From NCBI GenBank assembly GCA_943372195.1, contig CALRXS010000008.1:62001-126000 (forward strand): DNA of 64,000 bases, read 5' to 3'. Each line of letters starts with the position of its first letter. The stretch's first letter is position 1. The position numbers were made by a program, and so were the translations under genes. Below the pieces are notes generated by a model, which saw only the letters and a program-made list of their open reading frames with translations, searched no databases and was not told where the DNA came from. Positions 25,250 to 34,647 of the stretch are shown piece by piece. The DNA is from JAEYZM01 sp943372195 (GTDB taxonomy: Bacteria > Bacteroidota > Bacteroidia > Sphingobacteriales > Sphingobacteriaceae).

Positions 25250-26514
25250 TGAAAGTACTTTTTAAATCAGTCAAGGTAGTCGATAAACATTCGAAGTGGA
25301 ACGGACAGCAAGTAGATGTTCTAATTTCTTCAGGTAAAGTCGAAAAAATAGCAAAGAAAATTGCTGTAACAAATATTAAATCGTACGAATTTAAAAACGC
25401 TTGTATATCGCCTAGCTTCATTGATATTAATGCCAGCATTCCTGATCCTGGTATGGAGCAAAGAGAAGATTTAAACTCCGGATTAAATGCGGCAGCAGCA
25501 GGTGGCTTTAGTCATATCGCTTTAATGCCTCAGCAAAATCCGACTGTTCAAGATAAATCTGGAGTAGAATTCATAAAATCAAAAACCGAAAAGCACATTT
25601 GCCAACCTCTCATCATCGGCGCTATGTCGAAAAATAGAGAAGGTAAAGAAATGACAGAGATGTACGATATGCAAATTGCTGGTGCAGTTGCATATTCTGA
25701 TGCAGATAAATCGGTACAAGACGCCGGACTTATGTCGAGATGTTTGTTGTATGCAAAAGGCATCAACTCTTTCATCATGTCTTTCCCTGAAGATCATAGT
25801 TTAGCTCTCGGTGCCAAAATGAATGAAGGGGTGATGAGCACTCTCTTAGGTATGAAAGGTAACCCTTCGCTATCTGAAGAACTCATGATTGCTCGCGACC
25901 TTTACATCGCCGAATATCAAAATGCAAAAATTCACTTTAGCAATATCAGTTCAGCAAGATCTATTGAACTCATTAAAGCTGCTAAAAAGAAAGGTATAAA
26001 TGTTACTGCGGATGTTACTATACACCATCTGTGTTACGATGAAACAATATTAGAAGAGTTCGATACTAATTTTAAACTTCGTCCGCCTCTAAGAACTAAA
26101 CAAGATGTGAATGCTCTTAAAGCTGCAGTAAAAGAGGGTATCATCGATGCTATCTCATCACAACATACTCCAATCGAAAAAGAAGGAAAAGAAGTTGAAT
26201 TCGAAGTAGCAAAATACGGAATGATTTCTTTTCAAACATTCTTATCTCAATTGATAAGTCTTACGAATAAAAATTTATTATTAGAAGATTTAATAGACGC
26301 TGTAACAGCTCGACCTAGAAGTATATTTTCACTAGAAAGTGTATATGTTGAAGAAGGTTCTGCAGCAGAGTTTTGTATCTATGATCTAGAGGCAAAATGG
26401 AAATTTGATGATCAAACTAATTTATCGAAATCGGTAAACTCAAATCTCTACCAACAAGAATTAAAAGGAATGGTATTAGCGATTGTTGCTAACAACCAAT
26501 TAAAAACATATTAA
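25249..26514 (+). CDS. Dihydroorotase homologue lacking metal ligands
   Basis: 421 residues with the cyclic amidohydrolase layout. The HxH zinc motif normally following the first Asp is replaced: FIDINASIPDPGMEQRED has Asn61 and Ser63 where His-x-His is expected. The later DHAPH-type motif reads SSQHTPI, with Gln for the catalytic Asp. Other family segments persist (IHFSNISSARSIELIKAAKK, VTADVTIHHLCYDE). It is therefore unlikely to be a normal zinc dihydroorotase. Similar degenerate proteins occur widely in Bacteroidota under the name PyrC, and a structural role beside aspartate carbamoyltransferase, as for inactive PyrC' of Pseudomonas, is a reasonable guess. Confidence 0.82.
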   Translation: MKVLFKSVKVVDKHSKWNGQQVDVLISSGKVEKIAKKIAVTNIKSYEFKNACISPSFIDINASIPDPGMEQREDLNSGLNAAAAGGFSHIALMPQQNPTVQDKSGVEFIKSKTEKHICQPLIIGAMSKNREGKEMTEMYDMQIAGAVAYSDADKSVQDAGLMSRCLLYAKGINSFIMSFPEDHSLALGAKMNEGVMSTLLGMKGNPSLSEELMIARDLYIAEYQNAKIHFSNISSARSIELIKAAKKKGINVTADVTIHHLCYDETILEEFDTNFKLRPPLRTKQDVNALKAAVKEGIIDAISSQHTPIEKEGKEVEFEVAKYGMISFQTFLSQLISLTNKNLLLEDLIDAVTARPRSIFSLESVYVEEGSAAEFCIYDLEAKWKFDDQTNLSKSVNSNLYQQELKGMVLAIVANNQLKTY

Positions 26515-27243
26515 ATGAAAGAATCAACACTCGATACATTAGCAGTAGTCATTTCATCTTTCTGGAATGCTTCATCACCTGACGTTCAATCGTCTTTTGA
26601 TCACAAAAAATTCTATGCTGATCTGAAAGATATTTTTGATGCAGAGCCAGACTTCTTAAAGAAATTAGCTGCTGTAGATACTTTAATCGATGAGAATCCT
26701 GAGATCGCCTCATTAAGAGAATATATCGTTGATCTTTTATTTATTCATTTCTTCAATGAAGATGTATTACGATTAGATGAAGATTATTTAGAGACGCCAG
26801 AGTGGGAGCATATTGAAGATAAAACGATTGATAGAGGAACAGAACTTTTGAACTTACATCTTTATATTCAAGAATGTAATGAAGAAGAAGAAGAACCTGA
26901 AATATCTCATTTCTTGAAAGAGTTTTTATTAGTAGATGAAGATGAGTTTCAAGATGAATATGAAATTTATGAGCAAGTAATTGCTAATCAAATTTTAGTA
27001 GAAGCAGAACAATCAGAGATTGCTAAAGTATATACTTCGGTTCCTGCGAACGATGATATCAAAGATGTATTTTACCCATTGATGAGTTTCTTTTCAAATA
27101 CTGTATTTGATCAGAAAGGCTTTGATGAGTATGTGCAATTCAGCGATAACAAAGCATACGATGCTGCAATATTAGCGGGCTTGTATTCGTATAATCATGG
27201 CAACGGATTGTTTTCAGAATCTTTTTTAAATTGTAAAGACTAA
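26515..27243 (+). CDS. Acidic cytoplasmic protein of unknown function
   Basis: 242 residues, very acidic, with long Glu/Asp runs (QECNEEEEEPEISHFLKEF, LVDEDEFQDEYEIYEQ). No membrane segment, signal peptide or recognised motif; predicted all-helical. It begins directly after the stop of the dihydroorotase homologue with no spacer and is followed 10 bases later by the DUF4199 gene, so it belongs to that transcript. The function is unknown. Confidence 0.75.
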   Translation: MKESTLDTLAVVISSFWNASSPDVQSSFDHKKFYADLKDIFDAEPDFLKKLAAVDTLIDENPEIASLREYIVDLLFIHFFNEDVLRLDEDYLETPEWEHIEDKTIDRGTELLNLHLYIQECNEEEEEPEISHFLKEFLLVDEDEFQDEYEIYEQVIANQILVEAEQSEIAKVYTSVPANDDIKDVFYPLMSFFSNTVFDQKGFDEYVQFSDNKAYDAAILAGLYSYNHGNGLFSESFLNCKD

Positions 27244-27253
27244 ACATATAAAA

Positions 27254-27817
27254 ATGGAAAATCAAGAAATTACAAAAGACACAACTGCAGTAAAAGGCTA
27301 TAGAAACATCGCAGTTAAGTGGGGTTTAATTGGCGCTGCTGTAATTATCAGTTTTACAGTAATCATGTATATCATCAATTGGGAATTGATGGTGAATATG
27401 TGGATGGGTTTCTTAGGACTCGCAATTCTTATTGTATTACTTCGTACGGGAGTGAAAGAGATTAAGAATAATCAAGGAGGATATATCTCATTGTCTGAAG
27501 CTTTATTTGCTTCATTCTTAATTTACTTAATCGCTAGCTTTTTAAATATGTTATTTAGCTATGCTTTAATGACATGGATTGATCCGAATTTACCCGTATT
27601 AATGAAAGAGAAAACTATTCAAACAACTGTTGAAATGATGCAGAAGTTTGGTGGTTCTGAAGAAGATATAAACAAAGCATTAGATTCATTAGATTCAATT
27701 GACACGGCAAGCTTCTCATCACAGTTTTGGAACTTTGCAAAAGGTTCAGCTTTCGGATTTATAATCTCATTTATCGTTGCATTAATTATGCGTAAAAAAA
27801 GACCTGTATTTGAATAA
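27254..27817 (+). CDS. DUF4199 membrane protein
   Basis: 187 residues with four membrane helices (about 24-44, 49-67, 80-105 and 155-180) and a short charged loop between helices 3 and 4. The layout, including GYISLSEALFASFLIYLIAS, matches the Bacteroidota-specific DUF4199. It ends one base before the glycosyltransferase ATG; in many Bacteroidota DUF4199 genes sit beside dolichol-phosphate-type GT2 genes, as here, so a role in the same envelope process is likely but unproven. Confidence 0.8.
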   Translation: MENQEITKDTTAVKGYRNIAVKWGLIGAAVIISFTVIMYIINWELMVNMWMGFLGLAILIVLLRTGVKEIKNNQGGYISLSEALFASFLIYLIASFLNMLFSYALMTWIDPNLPVLMKEKTIQTTVEMMQKFGGSEEDINKALDSLDSIDTASFSSQFWNFAKGSAFGFIISFIVALIMRKKRPVFE

Positions 27818-27818
27818 G

Positions 27819-28772
27819 ATGAATATTTCAATAGTAATACCTTTATTAAACGAAGACGAATCATTGCCTGAATTACACGACTGGATAGTTCGTGTCATGC
27901 AAGCAAATAATTATACTTATGAAATTCTATTCATTGATGATGGAAGTTCTGATAATTCGTGGAATATCATCAAAGATTTACAAGCTAAGAATTCTAATGT
28001 AAAAGGTATTAAGTTTCGCAGAAACTATGGTAAATCTGCTGCATTAAATGTAGGCTTCGAAGCATGTAAAGGTGATGTAGTCATCACTATGGATGCCGAC
28101 TTACAAGATAGTCCAGATGAAATACCTGTTCTCTACAACCGTATTCTAAACGAAAAACTGGATATTATTTCAGGTTGGAAGAAGAAACGCTACGACCCCA
28201 TTACTAAAACCATCCCTACGAAATTATTCAACTGGGCTACTAGAAAAATGTCGGGGATTAATAATTTACATGATTTCAACTGCGGACTTAAAGCGTATCG
28301 CTCAGCTGTAGTGAAAAATATAGAAGTGTATGGTGAGATGCATCGTTACATTCCGGTAATTGCTAAATGGTCGGGCTTCAAGAGAATTGAAGAACAAGTA
28401 GTAGAACATAGAGCTAGAAAATACGGTGTAACTAAATTCGGCTTAAGTAGATTTGTCAACGGATTTTTAGATTTACTTTCGATTTTCTTCGTAGGTAAAT
28501 TCCAAAAACGTCCGATGCACTTCTTCGGTACCATCGGCACCCTTTCATTCTTAACCGGATTTTTAATCTCATTATATATTATTGGCGATAAATTATATAA
28601 AATTTATGATGGTCAACATTTAAACAGAGATGTAACTGATCAACCTTTATTTTATATCGCTTTAGTAATGACAATTATCGGTACACAATTATTCTTAACA
28701 GGCTTCTTAGCAGAAATGGTAGGGAGAAATTCGCATGATAGGAATAATTATAAAATAGAAGAAGAAGTCTAA
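27819..28772 (+). CDS. Family 2 glycosyltransferase (polyprenyl-phosphate type)
   Basis: 317 residues from ATG 27819 (an in-frame TTG at 27810 is less likely). The GT-A core has ISIVIPLLNEDESLPEL, the DDGSSD and MDADLQD (DxD) nucleotide-sugar motifs, and an NCGLKAYRS segment. Two C-terminal membrane helices (~228-250 and ~265-290) are typical of ArnC/DPM1-like enzymes that load a sugar onto undecaprenyl phosphate. It precedes an SDR and a GT4 gene and probably contributes to surface glycan synthesis. Confidence 0.88.
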   Translation: MNISIVIPLLNEDESLPELHDWIVRVMQANNYTYEILFIDDGSSDNSWNIIKDLQAKNSNVKGIKFRRNYGKSAALNVGFEACKGDVVITMDADLQDSPDEIPVLYNRILNEKLDIISGWKKKRYDPITKTIPTKLFNWATRKMSGINNLHDFNCGLKAYRSAVVKNIEVYGEMHRYIPVIAKWSGFKRIEEQVVEHRARKYGVTKFGLSRFVNGFLDLLSIFFVGKFQKRPMHFFGTIGTLSFLTGFLISLYIIGDKLYKIYDGQHLNRDVTDQPLFYIALVMTIIGTQLFLTGFLAEMVGRNSHDRNNYKIEEEV

Positions 28773-28774
28773 AG

Positions 28775-28900
28775 AATTAGCCAATATGTCAATGAGACAA
28801 TTAGCCAATTGGAATAAACTTAATAACCAATTTTAAATAACTTAATAACTGTTTTTAATAAACTTAATAACCAATTTTTAAATAACTTAATAAATAAATA
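28775..28900. repeat. AT-rich tandem repeat between the GT2 and SDR genes
   Basis: The gap contains two copies of AATTAGCCAAT (28775 and 28799) and then two 44-base direct repeats starting AATAAACTTAATAACC (28813 and 28857) that differ mainly by one T. The word CTTAATAA occurs four times here; CTTAATAAC also makes up a 16-base tandem array at 50740-50796. No promoter box was recognised within it. Confidence 0.75.
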
Positions 28901-28903
28901 GCA

Positions 28904-29944
28904 ATGAAATATCACTTAGTGTCGGGGGCGTGTGGCTTCGTAGGTAGGAATTTAGTAAAGAGAATACTTTCAACAAATAATGATCGTGTGATCATCGTTG
29001 ATAATTTATCAACTGGTATACATCCTTCTAAATGGTTAAGCAATCAATCAGAGAACATCAAAGATTTAGAAGTTTTCGAAAATGGTAGAATACTTTTCTT
29101 CAATGGTGATTTTAGAAAGTTATTAAATAAGATGACAGAAGAGCCTAATTATATTCAAAATAATTATGGCTTAGAATTCGATAAATTTTCAGATGTATTT
29201 CATTTCGCGGCTATAGTAGGCGGAAGAGCGAAGATTGACGGTGACCCAATGATGGTTGCCTTAGACTTAGCTATTGATGCGGAGTTTTTCTATTGGGTAT
29301 GTAACCACAAACCTGCAAGAGTAATGTACCCTAGTTCTTCTGCAGCTTACCCTGTTAATTTACAATCTGATACAGATTTCGTAGCATTAAAAGAAAGTGA
29401 TATTGACTTCGAAAATAATTTAGGTCAACCCGACATGACGTATGGTTGGTCGAAATTGACAGGTGAATACTTAGCAAGAATCGCTGCAAAATATTACGGC
29501 ATTTCAGTGGCTTGTGTTCGTCCTTTTTCTGGTTATGGTGAAGATCAAGATTTAACATATCCAATTCCAGCAATCGCTTTAAGAGCTGCTAAAAAAGAAG
29601 ACCCATTTGAAGTTTGGGGTTCTGGTAAACAAGGTAGAGATTTCGTACACATCGATGATTGTATCGACGCTATATTTTTAGCAATGGATAATATTACGGA
29701 TGGTACTGCTATCAATATCGGTGCTGGTAGATTATTCTCGTTCTTAGAAATTATTGATTTGTTCACTAAGTTCGCTGGTTACGAGCCTACCATCAAACCT
29801 TTATTAGATAAGCCTGTTGGCGTGCATGCTCGTCATTCTGATATGACTTTCGTTTTAGAAAAATACGGATGGAAACCGAAAATTTCTTTAGAAGAAGGTA
29901 TGCGTCGCGTTTACAATAAAGCAGTAGAGAATTTAAATAAATAA
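28904..29944 (+). CDS. NAD-dependent nucleotide-sugar epimerase/dehydratase (extended SDR)
   Basis: 346 residues. The cofactor loop is SGACGFVGRN, the catalytic pair is in TYGWSKLTGEY (Tyr, Lys) with Ser-Ser-Ser in YPSSSAAYP, and PFSGYGEDQDLTYPIPAIAL and GRDFVHIDDCIDAI are typical of GDP-mannose or UDP-hexose epimerases. The closest pattern I recognise is that of GDP-mannose 3,5-epimerase-like enzymes, but the substrate is not certain. It is followed 11 bases later by a GT4 gene. Confidence 0.85.
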   Translation: MKYHLVSGACGFVGRNLVKRILSTNNDRVIIVDNLSTGIHPSKWLSNQSENIKDLEVFENGRILFFNGDFRKLLNKMTEEPNYIQNNYGLEFDKFSDVFHFAAIVGGRAKIDGDPMMVALDLAIDAEFFYWVCNHKPARVMYPSSSAAYPVNLQSDTDFVALKESDIDFENNLGQPDMTYGWSKLTGEYLARIAAKYYGISVACVRPFSGYGEDQDLTYPIPAIALRAAKKEDPFEVWGSGKQGRDFVHIDDCIDAIFLAMDNITDGTAINIGAGRLFSFLEIIDLFTKFAGYEPTIKPLLDKPVGVHARHSDMTFVLEKYGWKPKISLEEGMRRVYNKAVENLNK

Positions 29945-29955
29945 TATTTTTTAGG

Positions 29956-31221
29956 ATGGTGCAGAAGATAGTATTATTTGGTCCGGGACCGCAATTCAAG
30001 GGAGGTATAGCCAATTATAATACTTCATTAGCGAAGGCTTTAGATAAGTTAGGGCATGAGGTTCATATTGTATCATGGACACAACAGTACCCTGCTATTA
30101 TACCTCGTGATTTTATTGATCGAAAAAGTAAAGTAGATCAATTAGAAGGTACGAATATCAAAGTTACTTATATCACGAACTACAACAATCCGGCTACCTG
30201 GAACGAAACCGTTCGCTTCATAAAAGATTTAAAAGCTGATAAAGTAATTTTTCAATGGGCAATTGCTATACAAGGTTTACCTATCGGTTATATCTGTCGT
30301 CAGTTAAAGAAAAAAACAAATACAGAAGTAATCATCGACTTGCATTTAGTCATTCAAAAAGAAGCAAGTTCTATTGATAAGATGTTTAGTAAATACGGAT
30401 TGAAAGTTGCAGATACTTATATCGCGCATGCTTATAAAACCGTAGATGAGTTGAAAGAAACTTTCCCAACTCATCAATACCTAGTAAATGAAAATGGTAC
30501 GCGTGCAACTGATAAGAAGCATACGGTAATAAAATTGTACCATCCGATTTACGATATGTTTCAACCTAAAGCTGATTTTGATGTAGAGTCAGAGAAAGCG
30601 AAAATGGGATTGAAGAAAAATGTGTTTTTGTTTTTCGGATTCATACGTAAATACAAAGGATTGCATCAAGCAATTGAAGCATTCAAAATTTTATCAGAAA
30701 AAAGAAATGACGTTTCATTATTAGTAGTTGGTGAATCCTTTTGGCATACTTTAGATCAAAATAAATTATCGACTCGATTGAAAAATGTTTTGTTCAAAAC
30801 TGCAAAGTCGATTTTCTTGAAGAATTCAGATAACGAACAGAACTATCAACCCCTAGCATTAATCGATGAGTATAAATTACACGATTTAGTGAAAGTGGTG
30901 AATGAGTTTGTGCCGAATGAAGAGGTGTATAAATATTTTCAGTTAAGTGATGCCATTGTATTGTATTATCTAACGGCTACACCATCAGGCGTAGAATCGA
31001 TTTCGTATAATTTTAAATTACCGGTATTGGCAACCAAAGTCGGACATTTCCCTGAGACGATAATACACGGATATAATGGTTATTTGGCAGAAGATCGTGA
31101 TGTTAATTCGATGGCAGATGAAATGAATAGAATGATTGAACAACCTATCAATAGAGAGCATGTTGCAGAAACCGCTTCTAAATTAAGTTGGGAAAATTAT
31201 GCAAAAGCAATAGTACAATAA
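29956..31221 (+). CDS. Family 4 glycosyltransferase
   Basis: 421 residues, cytoplasmic. The N-terminal half opens KIVLFGPGPQFKGGIANYNT, and the C-terminal Rossmann half has FLFFGFIRKYKGLHQAIEAF and a donor-binding loop with SGVESISYNFKLPVLATKVG ending in FPETI. It transfers a sugar from a nucleotide donor, presumably in the same surface-glycan pathway as the GT2 and SDR upstream. The specific sugar and acceptor are unknown. Confidence 0.87.
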   Translation: MVQKIVLFGPGPQFKGGIANYNTSLAKALDKLGHEVHIVSWTQQYPAIIPRDFIDRKSKVDQLEGTNIKVTYITNYNNPATWNETVRFIKDLKADKVIFQWAIAIQGLPIGYICRQLKKKTNTEVIIDLHLVIQKEASSIDKMFSKYGLKVADTYIAHAYKTVDELKETFPTHQYLVNENGTRATDKKHTVIKLYHPIYDMFQPKADFDVESEKAKMGLKKNVFLFFGFIRKYKGLHQAIEAFKILSEKRNDVSLLVVGESFWHTLDQNKLSTRLKNVLFKTAKSIFLKNSDNEQNYQPLALIDEYKLHDLVKVVNEFVPNEEVYKYFQLSDAIVLYYLTATPSGVESISYNFKLPVLATKVGHFPETIIHGYNGYLAEDRDVNSMADEMNRMIEQPINREHVAETASKLSWENYAKAIVQ

Positions 31222-31232
31222 AAGAAAAATTC

Positions 31233-31985
31233 ATGTTAGATTTATTTAAACAATCTTTTCAAATAACGAAAAAGAATATCATCGTTTTACTCGGATTGAG
31301 TTTAACGATAGGTATTATCTTGTTCGTAACTTACAGCTTACAAGCTTTATTACAGAACAATTCAATAATGAGCTTTATAGCAAATTTTGCATTCACTTTG
31401 CTAAGAGTTTTTGTATCTGTTGCTCTATTAAAACTATGTTTAATTTTAATCGATAACAGAGAACCAGAATTCTCAGATATCAAACCAAATTGGAACGAAA
31501 CATTGAGATACTTAATGTTGAATTTATTAATGACAGTTATTGTTATGGTTGTAGTAATGTTGTTTGCTGGTTTCTTAGGTATGCTCGGCTTAATTCGTCC
31601 GGGTTTAATGGAACTCTATCAAAACATGATGATGAAGCCTGAAGAATTAACAAAGTATACAAGCAATGAAATATTGTATGCATTTATGGCTTTGTTGTTA
31701 TTGTTATTACCGGCAATGTTATTGATGATGCGTTTACAATTTGCAACGTACTATATCATTGATAAGAAAATGGATATTGCTGCAGCATTAATGAAAAGCT
31801 TGGCGATTACAAAAGGATATTTATTCTATATAGTATTAGTATTTCTTTTAATCATCTTATTAAACATCATCGGATTATTATTTGCCTTTGTTGGTTTGTT
31901 ATTTACCATACCAATGACCATGATAATCATCGCAATGCTTTATAAGAGTTTAGATGAAAATTATGTAGAGGTAATTAAAGAATAA
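31233..31985 (+). CDS. Integral membrane protein of unknown function
   Basis: 250 residues from ATG 31233; the frame reaches back to 31188 but would overlap the GT4 gene. Five or six hydrophobic segments are seen (about 18-40, 48-72, 88-113, 145-165 and 192-240), separated by a short charged loop containing NREPEFSDIKPNWNETLRY. The pattern resembles YciC/glycerophosphodiesterase-associated membrane domains, without a diagnostic motif. It ends 2 bases before the GH3 gene. Confidence 0.75.
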   Translation: MLDLFKQSFQITKKNIIVLLGLSLTIGIILFVTYSLQALLQNNSIMSFIANFAFTLLRVFVSVALLKLCLILIDNREPEFSDIKPNWNETLRYLMLNLLMTVIVMVVVMLFAGFLGMLGLIRPGLMELYQNMMMKPEELTKYTSNEILYAFMALLLLLLPAMLLMMRLQFATYYIIDKKMDIAAALMKSLAITKGYLFYIVLVFLLIILLNIIGLLFAFVGLLFTIPMTMIIIAMLYKSLDENYVEVIKE

Positions 31986-31987
31986 CA

Positions 31988-33493
31988 ATGGGAATTAAAT
32001 CTTTTGCTAGTAAAATTTATGCGAGTTACTTGATTTCTAAGATGAAGTCATGGAACAGCGATGCTATTAATATTCAAAATAGAGTATTGAGAGATCTAAT
32101 TGAACAAGCAAAGAATACGAAGTTCGGTGTTGATCATAAATTCTCTGAAATAAAAAATTACACAGACTTTAAAAAGCTTGTGCCCATTAAAGATTATGAG
32201 CAATTAAAAGATCCGTACATCAACTTAATGGTAAAGGGTGATGAGAATATTTTATGGCCAGGTAAACCATTGTATTTTTCAAAAACATCTGGTACTACAT
32301 CAGGTGTAAAATACATACCGATTTCTAAAGAGTCAATGCCTGCGCATATACATGCAGCTAAAATGGCATTGTTATTTTACATTCATGAAACAGGTAAATC
32401 AGATTTCGTAAACGGCAAAATGATTTTCTTACAGGGAAGTCCAGAGTTAGACGAAAAAGCTGGCGTACCCACAGGTCGTTTATCAGGTATAGTTGCCCAT
32501 CACATTCCGAATTATTTGCAAAAAAACAGAATGCCCACATGGGAGACGAATTGCATAGAAGACTGGGAGCAAAAGGTAGATGCAATTGTTGAAGAGACTT
32601 ATCATTTAGATATGACTTTGATTTCAGGCATACCACCATGGGTGCAAATGTATTTCGATAAATTATCAGAAAAAGCTGGAGGCAAAGCGATAAAAGATAT
32701 TTTCAAAAATTTCAAATTGTTCGTTTATGGTGGTGTGAATTATGAACCGTATAGAGCGAAGATTGAACAGACGATCGGATTTGAAATTGATACCATAGAA
32801 ACTTATCCTGCTTCAGAAGGGTTCATCGCCTATCAAAATTCACAAGTAGAAAAAGGTTTATTATTAAACATCGATGCAGGAATGTTTTATGAATTCATTC
32901 CGGTTGATGAATACTTCAATGAGAATCCGACTCGCTTATCATTAGCAGAAGTGGAGCTCGATAAAAATTATGCAATCATCTTAAATACGAATGCAGGTTT
33001 ATGGGGATATAGCATCGGAGATACGATTAAATTTATTTCGAAAGACCCTTATAAAATAATTGTCAGCGGAAGAATCAAACATTATATATCAGCATTTGGA
33101 GAACACGTAATAGGTGAGGAAGTAGAATATGCAATGATGAATGCAGCAAAAGAATTTAATGCAGAAGTCATAGAATTTACAGTTGCGCCACAAGTAACGC
33201 CAAATGATTCGGCATTACCTTATCATGAATGGTTCATTGAGTTTGCGCAAGAGCCTACAAACATGCAAGCATTTGCAGATAAGTTAGATGAGTTATTACA
33301 GAAGAAGAATATTTACTACGCAGACTTAATACAAGGAAACATATTAAGGCCTTTAGTTGTTCGTAGTTTAAATAAAAATGCTTTCATAGATTATATGAAG
33401 TCAGAGGGTAAGTTAGGTGGACAAAATAAGGTGCCTCGTTTATCGAACGATCGCAAAATTGCAGATCAGTTAAGTAATATGATTAATAAGTAA
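31988..33493 (+). CDS. GH3-family acyl-acid-amido synthetase-like protein
   Basis: 501 residues. The adenylation P-loop is PLYFSKTSGTTSGVKYIPIS, and ETYPASEGFIAYQ and LWGYSIGDTIKF carry the ATP- and acyl-adenylate-binding motifs. The plant GH3 enzymes join amino acids to auxin or jasmonate; Bacteroidota homologues are widespread but their substrates are unknown. Here it sits 2 bases after a membrane protein and 2 bases before dxr, all in one transcript with glycan genes. A role in modifying a carboxylic acid of the envelope is speculative. Confidence 0.87.
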   Translation: MGIKSFASKIYASYLISKMKSWNSDAINIQNRVLRDLIEQAKNTKFGVDHKFSEIKNYTDFKKLVPIKDYEQLKDPYINLMVKGDENILWPGKPLYFSKTSGTTSGVKYIPISKESMPAHIHAAKMALLFYIHETGKSDFVNGKMIFLQGSPELDEKAGVPTGRLSGIVAHHIPNYLQKNRMPTWETNCIEDWEQKVDAIVEETYHLDMTLISGIPPWVQMYFDKLSEKAGGKAIKDIFKNFKLFVYGGVNYEPYRAKIEQTIGFEIDTIETYPASEGFIAYQNSQVEKGLLLNIDAGMFYEFIPVDEYFNENPTRLSLAEVELDKNYAIILNTNAGLWGYSIGDTIKFISKDPYKIIVSGRIKHYISAFGEHVIGEEVEYAMMNAAKEFNAEVIEFTVAPQVTPNDSALPYHEWFIEFAQEPTNMQAFADKLDELLQKKNIYYADLIQGNILRPLVVRSLNKNAFIDYMKSEGKLGGQNKVPRLSNDRKIADQLSNMINK

Positions 33494-33495
33494 AA

Positions 33496-34647
33496 ATGAA
33501 AAACATCGCAATACTTGGTTCTACAGGTTCTATTGGCACACAAGCATTAGATGTTGTAAGAGCGAATAAAGATAAGTTCAAAGTAGAAGTATTAACTGCT
33601 AATTCGAATATAGAATTATTAGCTGCACAAGCTATAGAGTTTGATGTAAACGCAGTAGTAGTGCAAGACGAGTCGAAGTATGAAGATTTAAAATCTTTAT
33701 TATCATCGTACGACATAAAAGTATTTGCAGGTGAAGCAGCATTAGCCGATGTAGTTACTTTCGATAGTATAAATATGGTGTTGACTGCATTGGTGGGTTA
33801 TGCTGGATTAAGACCTACTATTAGTGCAATCAAAGCAAAGAAAGATATCGCATTAGCGAATAAAGAAACATTAGTAGTTGCAGGTGAATTAATCACTGCA
33901 CTAGCTGAAGAAAATAATGTACATATTGTACCAGTAGATTCAGAGCATTCAGCAATCTTTCAATGCTTAGCAGGAGAGTGGCATAATAAAATCGAGAAAA
34001 TTTATTTAACTGCATCAGGCGGACCTTTTAGAGGAAGAAAACGCGAAGAGTTGACATCCATCAAAAAAGAACAGGCATTAAAACACCCTAACTGGACGAT
34101 GGGTGCGAAGATTACTATTGACTCTGCAAGCCTTATGAATAAAGGCTTAGAGGTGATAGAAGCGAAGTGGTTATTTAATTTAAAAGCAGAGCAGATCGAT
34201 GTTATTGTACATCCGCAGTCAATCGTACATTCAATCGTGCAGTTTAATGACGGTTCAATGAAAGCACAGATGGGATTACCAGATATGAAATTGCCGATAC
34301 AATATGCACTCGCTTATCCGCATAGAATAGATGCAGATTTCCCGAGATTTGATTTCTTAAATTATCCGAATTTGACTTTCGAAAAAGCAGATATGGAAAC
34401 GTTTAGAAATTTAGGATTAGCATATGATGCAATGAACAAAGGAGGCAATATGCCTTGTATATTAAACGCCGCAAATGAAGTAGTGGTAGCAGCATTTTTG
34501 AAAGATCAAATAGGCTTTTTAGAAATGTCTGATGTGATTGCAGAATGTATGCAAAATGTTGCATTTATGTCACAACCAAGCTACGATGATTATGTGGTAA
34601 CAGATAAAGAAACGCGTATATTTGCTGCAAGCAAAATTAAAAGTTAA
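33496..34647 (+). CDS. dxr: 1-deoxy-D-xylulose 5-phosphate reductoisomerase
   Basis: 383 residues, full length. NADPH loop ILGSTGSIGTQALDVV, metal/substrate residues in PVDSEHSAIFQ, the GPFRGRKR and HPNWTMGAKITIDSASLMNKGLE motifs, and the MPCILNAANEVVV segment are all present. It makes 2-C-methylerythritol 4-phosphate, the second step of the non-mevalonate isoprenoid pathway, and so may supply the UbiA-family enzyme at 9463. Its TAA stop falls inside the first unit of a heptamer array (34642-34728). Confidence 0.95.
   Translation: MKNIAILGSTGSIGTQALDVVRANKDKFKVEVLTANSNIELLAAQAIEFDVNAVVVQDESKYEDLKSLLSSYDIKVFAGEAALADVVTFDSINMVLTALVGYAGLRPTISAIKAKKDIALANKETLVVAGELITALAEENNVHIVPVDSEHSAIFQCLAGEWHNKIEKIYLTASGGPFRGRKREELTSIKKEQALKHPNWTMGAKITIDSASLMNKGLEVIEAKWLFNLKAEQIDVIVHPQSIVHSIVQFNDGSMKAQMGLPDMKLPIQYALAYPHRIDADFPRFDFLNYPNLTFEKADMETFRNLGLAYDAMNKGGNMPCILNAANEVVVAAFLKDQIGFLEMSDVIAECMQNVAFMSQPSYDDYVVTDKETRIFAASKIKS

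Noticed and set aside
25249..26514. Calling this gene a normal pyrC
   Set aside because: The zinc ligands and catalytic Asp are replaced, so only homology and not activity can be claimed.
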